From Sphingomonadales bacterium (GTDB taxonomy: Bacteria > Pseudomonadota > Alphaproteobacteria > SMXS01), in contig JALHLV010000009.1 in the NCBI GenBank assembly GCA_022844405.1, forward strand, positions 67,001-131,000: a stretch of 64,000 nucleotides of DNA. Reading direction: 5' to 3'. The translations under genes were made by a program, and so were the position numbers. The first letter of the stretch is position 1; each line of letters opens with the position of its first letter. A model generated the notes under the pieces. That model was not told the DNA's origin and ran no database searches. It saw only the letters and a list, made by a program, of their open reading frames with translations. Positions 57,587 through 64,000 of this stretch are shown in pieces.

Positions 57587-59287
57587 CTACTCCGCCGCCG
57601 CCGAGAGCGCCTTCGCCGGGTCGCCCACCTTGCCGGCGGCGTGCATGGCGGCCAGGTAGCCATAGGTCATGGCCGCGCCGATGGTGCCGCCACCGCCCGG
57701 ATAAAAGTCGCCGACCACGCAGGCCGAGCTGTTGCCCACCGCGTACAGCCCGCCGATCACCGTGCCGTCCTCGCGCTGCACCTGGGCGCGCTCGTTGGTC
57801 AGCAGGCCGCCCTTGGTGCCCAGGTCGCCCGCGTTGATCTCGATGGCGTAGAACGGCGCTCTGGCGATGGGTCCGAGGCACGGATTGGGCTTGTGGGACT
57901 TGTCGCCGGCATAGCGGTCGAAGGCGCTTTCGCCCTTGTGGAAGTCGTCGTCCCTGCCCGCCTCGGCCATCGTGTTGAACCGGACGACCTGCTGCTTCAG
58001 TCCTTCGGCGTCGATGCCGGTCTGGCGCGCCAGGTCCTCGATCGTGTCGGCGCGCTTGATGTAGCCGTCGCGGATGAAGCGTTCCGGCGTCATGCCCGGC
58101 AGCATGGTCCCCACCGTGTAGCGGCTGCGGTAATCGTTGTCGAACACCATGAACGCGGGCGGCGCGTCGTTCTCGTAGATCACCCGGCCCAGTTCGTTGT
58201 AGGGCCGCGCCTCGTTGGCGAAGCGCTTGCCGCGCTTGTTGACGATCATCACATGCGGCAGGCCGCGCTCGAACACGTGGATGGTCGGCGCCTGCGCGCC
58301 GGGCTCGTTGGACGACGGCATCCACCACATGTCGTCCATCAGGTCGAGCGCCGCGCCGACGGCCTGGCCGGCGCGGATGCCGTCGCCCATGCTGCCGGGC
58401 GCGCCCGAGCTGTAGGCGCCCGCGACCCACTTTTCGGTGGCCTTGTCGAAATACTGCCTGCGCATGGCGCTGTTGTGGTCGAAGCCGCCGGCGGCGATCA
58501 CCACGCCTTTCTTCGCGCGGATGGTCTGGCTCCTGCCGTCCCTGGTCACCCGCGCGCCGACGACGGCGCCGCCTTCGGTGATCAGCTCGTCGAGGCCGGT
58601 GTTCAGCCACAGCGGCACGGTCTTTTCCTGCAGCGTATAACGCAGGCGGGCGACCAGCGCGCGGCCGCTGGAGATGTGCTGGCGGCCGGCGATGCGGTTC
58701 CAGATGTTGCGCGGGATCACGGTCCAGACGCCCAGCAGCCCCATGGGATCGGACTTGAAGAACGCCAGCCGGCGCAGCTCCTTGACCGAGCCGACGACGC
58801 CGCCCGGAAGGCTGCCGGGGCGTTTGCGCAGCTTGTCGAAGTCCTTCAGCTTGCGGCCGGAGAACACCTTGGGATCGATCGACCTTCCGCCCTTGCAGCC
58901 GCCCGGCGTCTCCGGCCGGTAGTCGGGGAAGTCCTCCATCATCTGGAACTTCACCTCGCTGTTGTCGGTCATGTAGCGGGTCATGACCGGCGCGTATTCC
59001 ACGAAGGTTTCCAGCTTGGCCGGCGCGACCCGGTTGCCGATGTTGTGCTTCAGGTAGGTGACCGCGTCCTGCGGCGTGTCGGGGATGCCGGCCGCCTTCA
59101 TCAGCGGGTTGTTGGGAATCCACGCCACGCCGCCGGAAAACGCGGTGGTGCCGCCATACATGTCGGTCTTCTCGATCACCAGGACCTTCAGGCCCTCGTT
59201 GGCGGCGACGACCGCCGAGGTCAGGCCCGCGGCGCCCGTCCCCACCACGAGCAGGTCGGTTTCATGGTCCCAACTGGTCTCGGCCAT
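57587..59287 (-). CDS. FAD-dependent 3-ketosteroid dehydrogenase/fumarate reductase-like flavoprotein
   Basis: A 566-residue FAD protein. LLVVGTGAAGLTSAVVAANEG is the dinucleotide-binding motif near 12-32, TTAFSGGVAWIPNNP the family-specific turn, and YAVGNSSACVVGDFYPGGGGTIGAAMTYGYLAA the C-terminal FAD contact. This is the KstD/fumarate reductase flavoprotein-subunit family; the GGGGTIG end and absence of a haem domain fit 3-oxosteroid 1-dehydrogenase-like enzymes, but a general 2-enoate dehydrogenase is equally possible. It is 127 bases downstream of an SDR gene on the same strand, so it could share the transcript. Confidence 0.88.
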   Translation of the reverse strand: MAETSWDHETDLLVVGTGAAGLTSAVVAANEGLKVLVIEKTDMYGGTTAFSGGVAWIPNNPLMKAAGIPDTPQDAVTYLKHNIGNRVAPAKLETFVEYAPVMTRYMTDNSEVKFQMMEDFPDYRPETPGGCKGGRSIDPKVFSGRKLKDFDKLRKRPGSLPGGVVGSVKELRRLAFFKSDPMGLLGVWTVIPRNIWNRIAGRQHISSGRALVARLRYTLQEKTVPLWLNTGLDELITEGGAVVGARVTRDGRSQTIRAKKGVVIAAGGFDHNSAMRRQYFDKATEKWVAGAYSSGAPGSMGDGIRAGQAVGAALDLMDDMWWMPSSNEPGAQAPTIHVFERGLPHVMIVNKRGKRFANEARPYNELGRVIYENDAPPAFMVFDNDYRSRYTVGTMLPGMTPERFIRDGYIKRADTIEDLARQTGIDAEGLKQQVVRFNTMAEAGRDDDFHKGESAFDRYAGDKSHKPNPCLGPIARAPFYAIEINAGDLGTKGGLLTNERAQVQREDGTVIGGLYAVGNSSACVVGDFYPGGGGTIGAAMTYGYLAAMHAAGKVGDPAKALSAAAE

Positions 59288-59378
59288 CGCACTCTCCCGT
59301 TTGCGAAAACAGGGACCATGAGGCCCCCGTTAGTGCGACGAGTGTTATGCGAAAATCCCGCGAGCGCAAGTCGCGCCC

Positions 59379-59402
59379 ACGGCACCATGGCCATGGTGCC
59401 GT
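59379..59402. other. Perfect 24-base palindrome
   Basis: ACGGCACCATGG is followed directly by its exact inverse complement. It lies 12 bases after the SDR stop and 92 bases before the flavoprotein ATG. Without loop or T-run it could be an RNA hairpin that limits read-through, or a protein site. Confidence 0.45.
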
Positions 59403-59414
59403 CAAACAGCCATA

Positions 59415-60176
59415 TCAGCGCGGCGCCATGCGGATCGCGCCGTCCAGGCGGATGGTCTCGCCGTTCAGCATGGTGTTGGTGCAGATCTCGCGGACCATGG
59501 AGGCGAACTCCTCGGGCTTGCCGAGGCGCTTGGGGAACGGGATCGAGTTGGCCAGCGACTGCAGCACCTCGTCGCGGGCACGCAGCATCAGCGGCGTGGC
59601 GAAGATGCCCGGGCAGATAGTGTTGCAGCGGATGCCCACATTCGCCAGGTCGCGGGCGATCACCAGGGTCATGCCGACGATGCCGGCCTTGGTGGCGGTG
59701 TAGGCGATCTGGCCGACCTGGCCGTCGAACGCCGCGACCGAGGCGGTCTGCACGATCACGCCGCGCTCGCCGTCTTCCAGCGGTTCCAGCGTCTGCATCT
59801 CGGCGGCCACCAGGCGCGAGCAGTTGAAGTGGCCGATCAGATTGGTGTTCACCACCCGCTGGAAGTCGGCGAGCGGCATCGGTCCGTCCTTGCCGACGAT
59901 CTTGTTGGCCTTGCCGATGCCGGCGCAGTTGACGAGGATGCGCGGGATGCCGTGCGCCTTCTTCGCCACCTCGATGCCGGCCAGCACGTCGTCCTCGGAC
60001 GCCACCTCGACCCGGGCGAACGCGCCGCCGATCTCGGCCGCGACCTTGTTGCCCAGCTCCTCGTTCAGATCCCACAGCGTGACCTTCACGCCGTTGGCGG
60101 TCAGCTCGCGCGCCGTCGCCGCGCCCAGACCCGAAGCGCCGCCGGTGATGATGGCGGACTGTCCCTGCAGTTTCAT
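59415..60176 (-). CDS. SDR-family oxidoreductase, 3-hydroxyacyl-CoA dehydrogenase type
   Basis: A 253-residue SDR. TGGASGLG binds the cofactor; LWDLNEELG has Asp after beta 2, indicating NAD; NCAG, VQTASVAAFDGQVGQIAYTATKAG and CPGIFATPL complete the active site. The SVAAFDGQVGQ..YTATKAG pattern is characteristic of the HSD17B10-like type II 3-hydroxyacyl-CoA dehydrogenases, acting on short branched acyl-CoA and steroids. It fits with the KstD-like enzyme downstream. It is divergent from the ABM gene at 60336. Confidence 0.92.
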   Translation of the reverse strand: MKLQGQSAIITGGASGLGAATARELTANGVKVTLWDLNEELGNKVAAEIGGAFARVEVASEDDVLAGIEVAKKAHGIPRILVNCAGIGKANKIVGKDGPMPLADFQRVVNTNLIGHFNCSRLVAAEMQTLEPLEDGERGVIVQTASVAAFDGQVGQIAYTATKAGIVGMTLVIARDLANVGIRCNTICPGIFATPLMLRARDEVLQSLANSIPFPKRLGKPEEFASMVREICTNTMLNGETIRLDGAIRMAPR

Positions 60177-60250
60177 GATGGTTCTTCCCTGTTTGGTTCG
60201 ATTGCCGCCCCCGGATTAACCGCCCGCCGCGCGCAAGGCAAGACCTGGCG

Positions 60251-60264
60251 TTACCGGAAGGTAA
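60251..60264. promoter_or_regulatory. Possible operator in the divergent SDR/ABM region
   Basis: TTACC-GGAA-GGTAA is a perfect five-base-arm inverted repeat, 75 bases from the SDR start and 72 from the ABM start. It resembles TetR- or FadR-class sites and could control both directions. A TTGACT at 60279 is a possible -35 for the plus-strand genes. Confidence 0.35.
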
Positions 60265-60335
60265 AGACGCCTGCGCCGTTGACTTATCGGGTGCCGCGCA
60301 GCAGGGTTCGTGACCTGTCAATCGAGGAGGAAACC

Positions 60336-60647
60336 TTGGCCATCATCATCAGCGCCGAACTGCGCATCGACCCCGCCGACATGCCGAAGATCCGCGAGTT
60401 CGCGGCGGTCATGGTCGAGAAGACCAACACCCTCGAGAAGGGTCCGTGCATCGCCTATGCCTTCTCCGAAGACTTCAACGAGCCGGGCCTGGTGCGCGCG
60501 TTCGAGGTGTGGGAATCCGACGAGGCGCTGGCCGAGCACTTCAAGACCCAGCACATGGCCGACTTCCAGGAAGGCATGAAGGGCATCACCGTCAAGGGCG
60601 TGAGCGCCATGCGCTACGAACTGGGCAGCTACGGCAAGTTCCGCTGA
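60336..60647 (+). CDS. Antibiotic biosynthesis monooxygenase (ABM)-domain protein
   Basis: A 103-residue dimeric alpha+beta barrel protein. IIISAELRIDPADMPKIREFAAVMVEKTNTLEKGPCIAYAFSEDF, then AFEVWESDEALAEHFKTQHMADFQ, is the ABM pattern with the conserved His near the end of the second helix. Members oxidise aromatic substrates without cofactor or act as heme monooxygenases, but many have no known role. The start is TTG at 60336, with AGGAGG five bases upstream, which decides the choice. First gene of a three-gene operon. Confidence 0.85.
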   Translation: MAIIISAELRIDPADMPKIREFAAVMVEKTNTLEKGPCIAYAFSEDFNEPGLVRAFEVWESDEALAEHFKTQHMADFQEGMKGITVKGVSAMRYELGSYGKFR

Positions 60648-60658
60648 GGAGACGACAG

Positions 60659-61207
60659 ATGGCGATAAAATCCCCCGCCCGCATCGAACCGCTTCCCGTC
60701 GACCAGCTTCCCGACTGGATGCGCAACGGCCCCGAGATCCTGCGCGTCAACATCATGAAGACGCTGGCCCATCACGAGGATCTGCTGAAGCCGTGGAACC
60801 GGTTCGCCGGCCACATCATGGGCTTCAGCAGCACCCTCAACGGCCGCGAGCGCGAAATCCTGATCCTGCGCACCGGCTGGAACCACCAGTCCGACTATGA
60901 ATGGGGCCAGCACGTCATCATCGGCCGCAACGCCGGCCTGAGCGACGAGGAAATCCACGCCATCGCCACCTGGCCCAAGGGCGGCGCCTGGACCGAGCAG
61001 GAAACGCTGCTGCTGCAGGCCACCGACGAGCTGTTCCGCAACTCGGAGATCGGCGACGCCACCTGGGCCGCGCTGGCCAAGCACTACGACAACAGGCAGA
61101 TGCTCGACATCATCTTCACCGTCGGCCAGTACACCCTGGTCTGCTACACGCTGAAGACCGTGCGCGTGCAGCTCGACGACGGCGTCGGCGGGCTGCCGGC
61201 GGTGTGA
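60659..61207 (+). CDS. Carboxymuconolactone decarboxylase (CMD)/AhpD-like protein
   Basis: A 182-residue helical protein. LNGREREILILRTGWNHQSDYEWGQHVIIGRNAGLSDEEIHAIATW, then LLLQATDELF, matches the CMD/AhpD fold. The position of the CxxC of peroxidase-type members reads NHQSDYEWGQH, with no cysteine pair, so it is of the decarboxylase-like type; the substrate is unknown. GAGGAG precedes the ATG at 60659, 12 bases after the ABM stop. Its stop shares one base with the next gene's ATG. Confidence 0.9.
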   Translation: MAIKSPARIEPLPVDQLPDWMRNGPEILRVNIMKTLAHHEDLLKPWNRFAGHIMGFSSTLNGREREILILRTGWNHQSDYEWGQHVIIGRNAGLSDEEIHAIATWPKGGAWTEQETLLLQATDELFRNSEIGDATWAALAKHYDNRQMLDIIFTVGQYTLVCYTLKTVRVQLDDGVGGLPAV

Positions 61208-62166
61208 TGTCCAGGATCGCGCTCGTCGGCGTTCCGCGCGCGGCCGGGCTGTCGGACGCCATCGCCGAGGCGTTGCGCGGCCTTGGCCTGGACTGCGTGC
61301 GGCACGACGTTTCCCGCATGGACGAGATCGCCGACCTGTCGGGCGTCGAGATTCTGCTGTCCACCGGCGTGCCGTGCCGCGCGGCCGACATGGACCGGAT
61401 GCCCGGGCTGCGCGCCATCGTCTCGCCCGTGCTGGGTTATGACTGGATCGACGCGGGCGAGGCCAGCCGTCGCGGCATCGCGGTGTGCAACACCGAGGTC
61501 GCCGAGAACCGCGAGGGCATGGCCGAGGCGACCATCATGCTGCTGCTCGCCCTGCTCTACCGCCTGCACGAGACCGAGGCGCTGCTCCGGACCAACGCCA
61601 CCGGCGACCCGCTGCGGCGCCACATCCTGAAAGGCCGGACCGTCGGGATTATCGGCTATGGCGGCATCACCCGCGCGGTGATCGCGCGGCTGGCGGCATG
61701 GGGCTGCCATTTCCTCGTCCACAGCCGCTCGGCGGCCGAACCCCTGCCATACGTGACCTTCGTCCCGCTCGACGATCTGCTGGAGCGCAGCAACGCCATC
61801 CTGGTGCTGACCAGCCTCAACCCGTCGACAAGGCACATGCTGGGCCGCGCGCAGTTCGCCAAAATCCGCCCCGGCACGCTGCTGGTCAACACCGCGCGCG
61901 GCGCCATCATCGACGAGGCCGCGCTGGTCGAGGCGCTGAAATCCGGCCAGCTCGGCGCCGCCGCCATCGACGTGTTCGAGACCGAGCCGTGCCCGCCCGA
62001 TCACCCGCTGCGCGACCTGCCCAACGTCATCCTCACCCCGCACGCCATCGGCCACAACGAGGAAGCCCAGGCCGCCGGCCCGGCGCTGACCGCGCAGGTG
62101 CTGAAGACCCTGGCGGAAGGCGGGTTGCCGGAAAGTTGCAAGAACCGGGACGCGGTGGGGAAATAG
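61207..62166 (+). CDS. D-2-hydroxyacid dehydrogenase
   Basis: A 319-residue NAD(P)-dependent dehydrogenase. VGIIGYGGITRAVIARLAAWG is the dinucleotide motif (last Gly of GxGxxG is Ile-Thr, a variation), LVNTARGAIIDEAALVEAL contains the substrate Arg, DVFETEP the Glu, and TPHAIGHNEEA the catalytic His. It interconverts a 2-oxoacid and a D-2-hydroxyacid; substrate unknown. It is the third gene of the ABM-CMD operon, coupled through TGATG. Confidence 0.9.
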   Translation: MSRIALVGVPRAAGLSDAIAEALRGLGLDCVRHDVSRMDEIADLSGVEILLSTGVPCRAADMDRMPGLRAIVSPVLGYDWIDAGEASRRGIAVCNTEVAENREGMAEATIMLLLALLYRLHETEALLRTNATGDPLRRHILKGRTVGIIGYGGITRAVIARLAAWGCHFLVHSRSAAEPLPYVTFVPLDDLLERSNAILVLTSLNPSTRHMLGRAQFAKIRPGTLLVNTARGAIIDEAALVEALKSGQLGAAAIDVFETEPCPPDHPLRDLPNVILTPHAIGHNEEAQAAGPALTAQVLKTLAEGGLPESCKNRDAVGK

Positions 62167-62188
62167 CGCCCCAACCTCAAAAAAAGTT

Positions 62189-62324
62189 GTCATCCCCGCG
62201 CACGCGGGGACCCAGTCGGGGCCGTCACGTGGCCTCTCGACCGCTCGGTCACGAAGAAACCCTTATTGCTGCCGCACGCAACCAGCCCTACGAAGAGCTG
62301 GGTCCCCGCGTGCGCGGGGATGAC
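62189..62324. repeat. 27-bp inverted repeat made of GTCATCCCCGCG hairpins
   Basis: Two identical inverted 27-base arms (62189-62215 and 62298-62324) are separated by 82 bases. Each arm itself folds through CCCCGCG-CA-CGCGGGG. This GTCATCCCCGCG type is a dispersed repeat in many GC-rich proteobacteria. It fills most of the gap between the dehydrogenase and RidA genes. Confidence 0.85.
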
Positions 62325-62412
62325 GAGGTATTGGTGGTGATCGCACCACCCTTGATCTTCCCGCGCCAGCCCTTAGGGTAGCGCGCGAAAAACCAACCGA
62401 CGAGGCATCCCC

Positions 62413-62799
62413 ATGAGCAAGCCAATCATCCCCGCCGGCACCGAGAAGGTGGTCGAGGCGTTCCATTTCGTCCCCGGCCGCACCGCGGGCAACCTGTTGT
62501 TCATCTCCGGCCAGCTCGGCACGAACAACCGGGTGCTGGCCGACGGCCTCGAGGCGCAGATCGACGCGGCGTTCGCCAACATCGCCCGCATCCTGGCCGA
62601 GGTGGACCGCGACATGACCGCCATCGTCGAGATCGGCTCGTTCCATGTCGGCGACGTGTCGCAGCACGTGCAGGCCTTCGCCGCCGCCATGAAACGGCAC
62701 CTGCCCGGCAACCCGCCGGCCTGGACCGCCGTCGGCGTCACCGGCCTCGCCATGCCCGGCGCGCTGGTCGAGGTGAAGGCGGTCGCGACGCTGGGCTGA
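62413..62799 (+). CDS. RidA-family protein
   Basis: A 128-residue YjgF/YER057c/UK114 (Rid) protein. FISGQLGTNNRVLADGLEAQIDAAFANIARILAEVDRDM and PPAWTAVGVTGLAMPGALVEVKAVA give the trimeric chorismate-mutase-like fold. The Arg that defines RidA imine deaminases (GxR near the end of strand 6) is replaced here by VTGLAMPG, so it is probably one of the other Rid subfamilies rather than true RidA. Monocistronic. Confidence 0.88.
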   Translation: MSKPIIPAGTEKVVEAFHFVPGRTAGNLLFISGQLGTNNRVLADGLEAQIDAAFANIARILAEVDRDMTAIVEIGSFHVGDVSQHVQAFAAAMKRHLPGNPPAWTAVGVTGLAMPGALVEVKAVATLG

Positions 62800-62859
62800 A
62801 CGCGGGACCATTCGCCGCGCGCGGGCGTTAACGGGGCGTACCCATTAACGGAGACAGCC

Positions 62860-63126
62860 ATGTCCGATCTCAGCCGCGTATCACAGCATATGGAAATCAT
62901 CGGCGCCGACGGCGTCCACATCGGCACCGTCGACAAGGTGGTGGGTGATCGCATCAGGATGACCAAGGCCGACAGCGGCTCGCACAGCGACCACCACCAC
63001 TACATCTCGGGCGCGCTGGTGGCCGAGGTCGAAGGCAACAAGGTCCGCCTGTCGGCCGCGGGCGGCGCGGCCGTCCTCCTCGAAGAGGAGAAGGATGGCG
63101 GGGCGCTGGCGGACATGCGCCCCTGA
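62860..63126 (+). CDS. DUF2171 protein
   Basis: An 88-residue protein. VSQHMEIIGADGVHIGTVDKVVGDRIRMTKADSG, followed by HHHYISGALVAEVEGNKVRLS, is the DUF2171/PRC-barrel-like pattern: a small beta-barrel with a His-rich loop. Function unknown; relatives are stress-associated. Preceded by GGAGAC before the ATG. A repeat copy begins 33 bases after its stop. Confidence 0.88.
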   Translation: MSDLSRVSQHMEIIGADGVHIGTVDKVVGDRIRMTKADSGSHSDHHHYISGALVAEVEGNKVRLSAAGGAAVLLEEEKDGGALADMRP

Positions 63127-63159
63127 GGTTCCCGGGCTGTTTCGGACCGCTTCGCGGTA

Positions 63160-63265
63160 CCCCTCACCCTCACCCTCTCCCACAAGGGGAGAGGGGATTC
63201 TGACGGCGCCGCTCTACCCTTCTCCCCTTGTGGGAGAAGGTGGCGCGAAGCGCCGGATGAGGGGT
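63160..63265. repeat. Intergenic palindromic repeat, copy D
   Basis: Same element as copy C, in the same orientation (CTCTCCCACAAGGGGAGAGG then CTTCTCCCCTTGTGGGAGAAGG), between the convergent DUF2171 and flavin-monooxygenase genes. Confidence 0.85.
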
Positions 63266-63275
63266 GAGCGGCGCC

Positions 63276-64000
63276 TCACACCGGCTGGATCAGCACCTTG
63301 TAGCTGTCGGCCGGCTCGTGGCCGAAGAAGGTCTTGCCGATGTTCTCGTAGTGCCGGTACGAGATCAGCGCGTGGTTGGCCGCCTGCTGCGCGTCGCGCA
63401 GCTGCCGCTCCAGCGGGCTGTCCATGCGGCAGCCGGTCGTCGCCGCCGTGTTGTTGATCATGCTGACGACTTCCCGGCAGGTCTGCGCCGCGTGGGCGCA
63501 GGCGAGCAGCGCCGGCCAGAAATACTCCCATTCCGGCACCAGCCGCCCGCCGTCCTTCGGCAGCGGGCCCAGATGGGCCTCCAGCTTGTCCTGGGTGTCC
63601 ATGACGAAGGCGCGCACCGCCATCAGCTTGGCCTGCGCCTCGCCGACCCGGTATTGCACCACGGCCTGGTCCTTCAGCGTGGTGGACAGGCCCCACGGCA
63701 CCTTGCCCATGGCCAACTGGATGAAATTGTCGATGGCGCCCCGGCACACGCCCAGCGCCACCGCCGCCTTGTTGTAGATGGCGTGGGTGGGATTGCGGTA
63801 GGTGGGATTGGCATAGAGCTCGCTGGGCGCCAGCGAGCGCGCCGGCAGCAAATGTTCGGGCGGCACGTACTGGTTCACCATGCGCACGTCGTGGCTGCCC
63901 GAGCCGCGCATGCCCGAGGTGTCCCAGGTGTCGACGATCTCGAACTCGCCCCTGGGGAACATGAACGACGCCTCGGCCGGCTTGCCGGTCGCCTCGTCGA
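63276..64000 (-). CDS. HsaA/HpaB-like flavin-dependent monooxygenase, 5'-truncated by the window
   Basis: The last 240 or so residues of a group D flavin monooxygenase built on the acyl-CoA dehydrogenase fold. SGMRGSGSHDV is the diagnostic turn of the HsaA/HpaB/DszC group (usual form G(L/M)RGTGSxDV); RDAQQAANHALISYRHYENIGKTFFGHEP is the C-terminal helix pair. Such enzymes hydroxylate phenols or secosteroids with reduced flavin from a separate reductase. The N-terminal half is outside the window. Steroid or aromatic catabolism would fit the nearby KstD-like and ABM genes. Confidence 0.85.
   Translation of the reverse strand, partial: DEATGKPAEASFMFPRGEFEIVDTWDTSGMRGSGSHDVRMVNQYVPPEHLLPARSLAPSELYANPTYRNPTHAIYNKAAVALGVCRGAIDNFIQLAMGKVPWGLSTTLKDQAVVQYRVGEAQAKLMAVRAFVMDTQDKLEAHLGPLPKDGGRLVPEWEYFWPALLACAHAAQTCREVVSMINNTAATTGCRMDSPLERQLRDAQQAANHALISYRHYENIGKTFFGHEPADSYKVLIQPV

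Overview
The window is about 64 kb of very GC-rich, gene-dense DNA. It suggests a free-living alphaproteobacterium. The class-level call rests on high GC, four copies of an intergenic palindrome ending in CCCCTTGTGGGAG, a CCTGTCGAAGGGC inverted repeat, an hspQ gene, and many acyl-CoA dehydrogenases, SDRs and other degradative enzymes. I cannot name a genus. No rRNA, tRNA, CRISPR array, transposase or phage gene was seen.

Left part (1-9050): after the 3' end of an SDR gene comes a tight minus-strand block of four genes (205-4458), each overlapping or abutting the next. They encode a PaaK/CapK-type AMP-forming ligase, a SAM methyltransferase, a ferritin-like di-iron protein with a complete E / ExxH / E / ExxH set, and a chorismate-binding-fold protein whose usual catalytic residues are largely replaced. 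This looks like a compact, unrecognised biosynthetic or modification cluster and is my best candidate for a new system. An amidase/SDR pair, a divergent acyl-CoA dehydrogenase and a DUF1295 membrane protein follow.

Centre (9250-20800): one 11.5-kb minus-strand gene encodes a 3824-residue type V autotransporter. It has a long signal peptide, roughly 2,500 residues of short Asn/Asp/Gly-rich beta-helix-type repeats, a stalk with five dispersed copies (four clear, one degenerate) of a DDPATKDVDES-like segment, and a C-terminal beta-barrel ending in Phe. Its leader contains a terminator-like hairpin just before the start codon.

Middle-right (21200-40630): a crotonase, a methyltransferase with a regulatory domain and an AMP-dependent acyl-CoA synthetase are followed by a minus-strand redox block. 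That block holds a 2Fe-2S subunit, a molybdopterin subunit, two tandem PQQ/haem c lipoproteins of the polyvinyl-alcohol-dehydrogenase type and a membrane retropepsin-like protease. Upstream of it are a lipoprotein S9 peptidase and an SDR. An autoregulated TetR - membrane-fusion protein - RND pump operon follows.

Right part (40630-64000): mixed catabolic and housekeeping genes, including an M20 amidohydrolase, rhomboid protease, MFS transporter, P450/acyl-CoA dehydrogenase pair, aldo/keto reductase-hspQ, acyl-CoA carboxyltransferase, hydrolases, DMT transporter, a KstD-like flavoprotein, an SDR divergent from an ABM-CMD-hydroxyacid dehydrogenase operon, RidA, DUF2171 and a truncated HsaA-like flavin monooxygenase. 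An intergenic region at 41139-41304 has a perfect FNR-type box and a strong terminator but no gene, so it may encode a small RNA.
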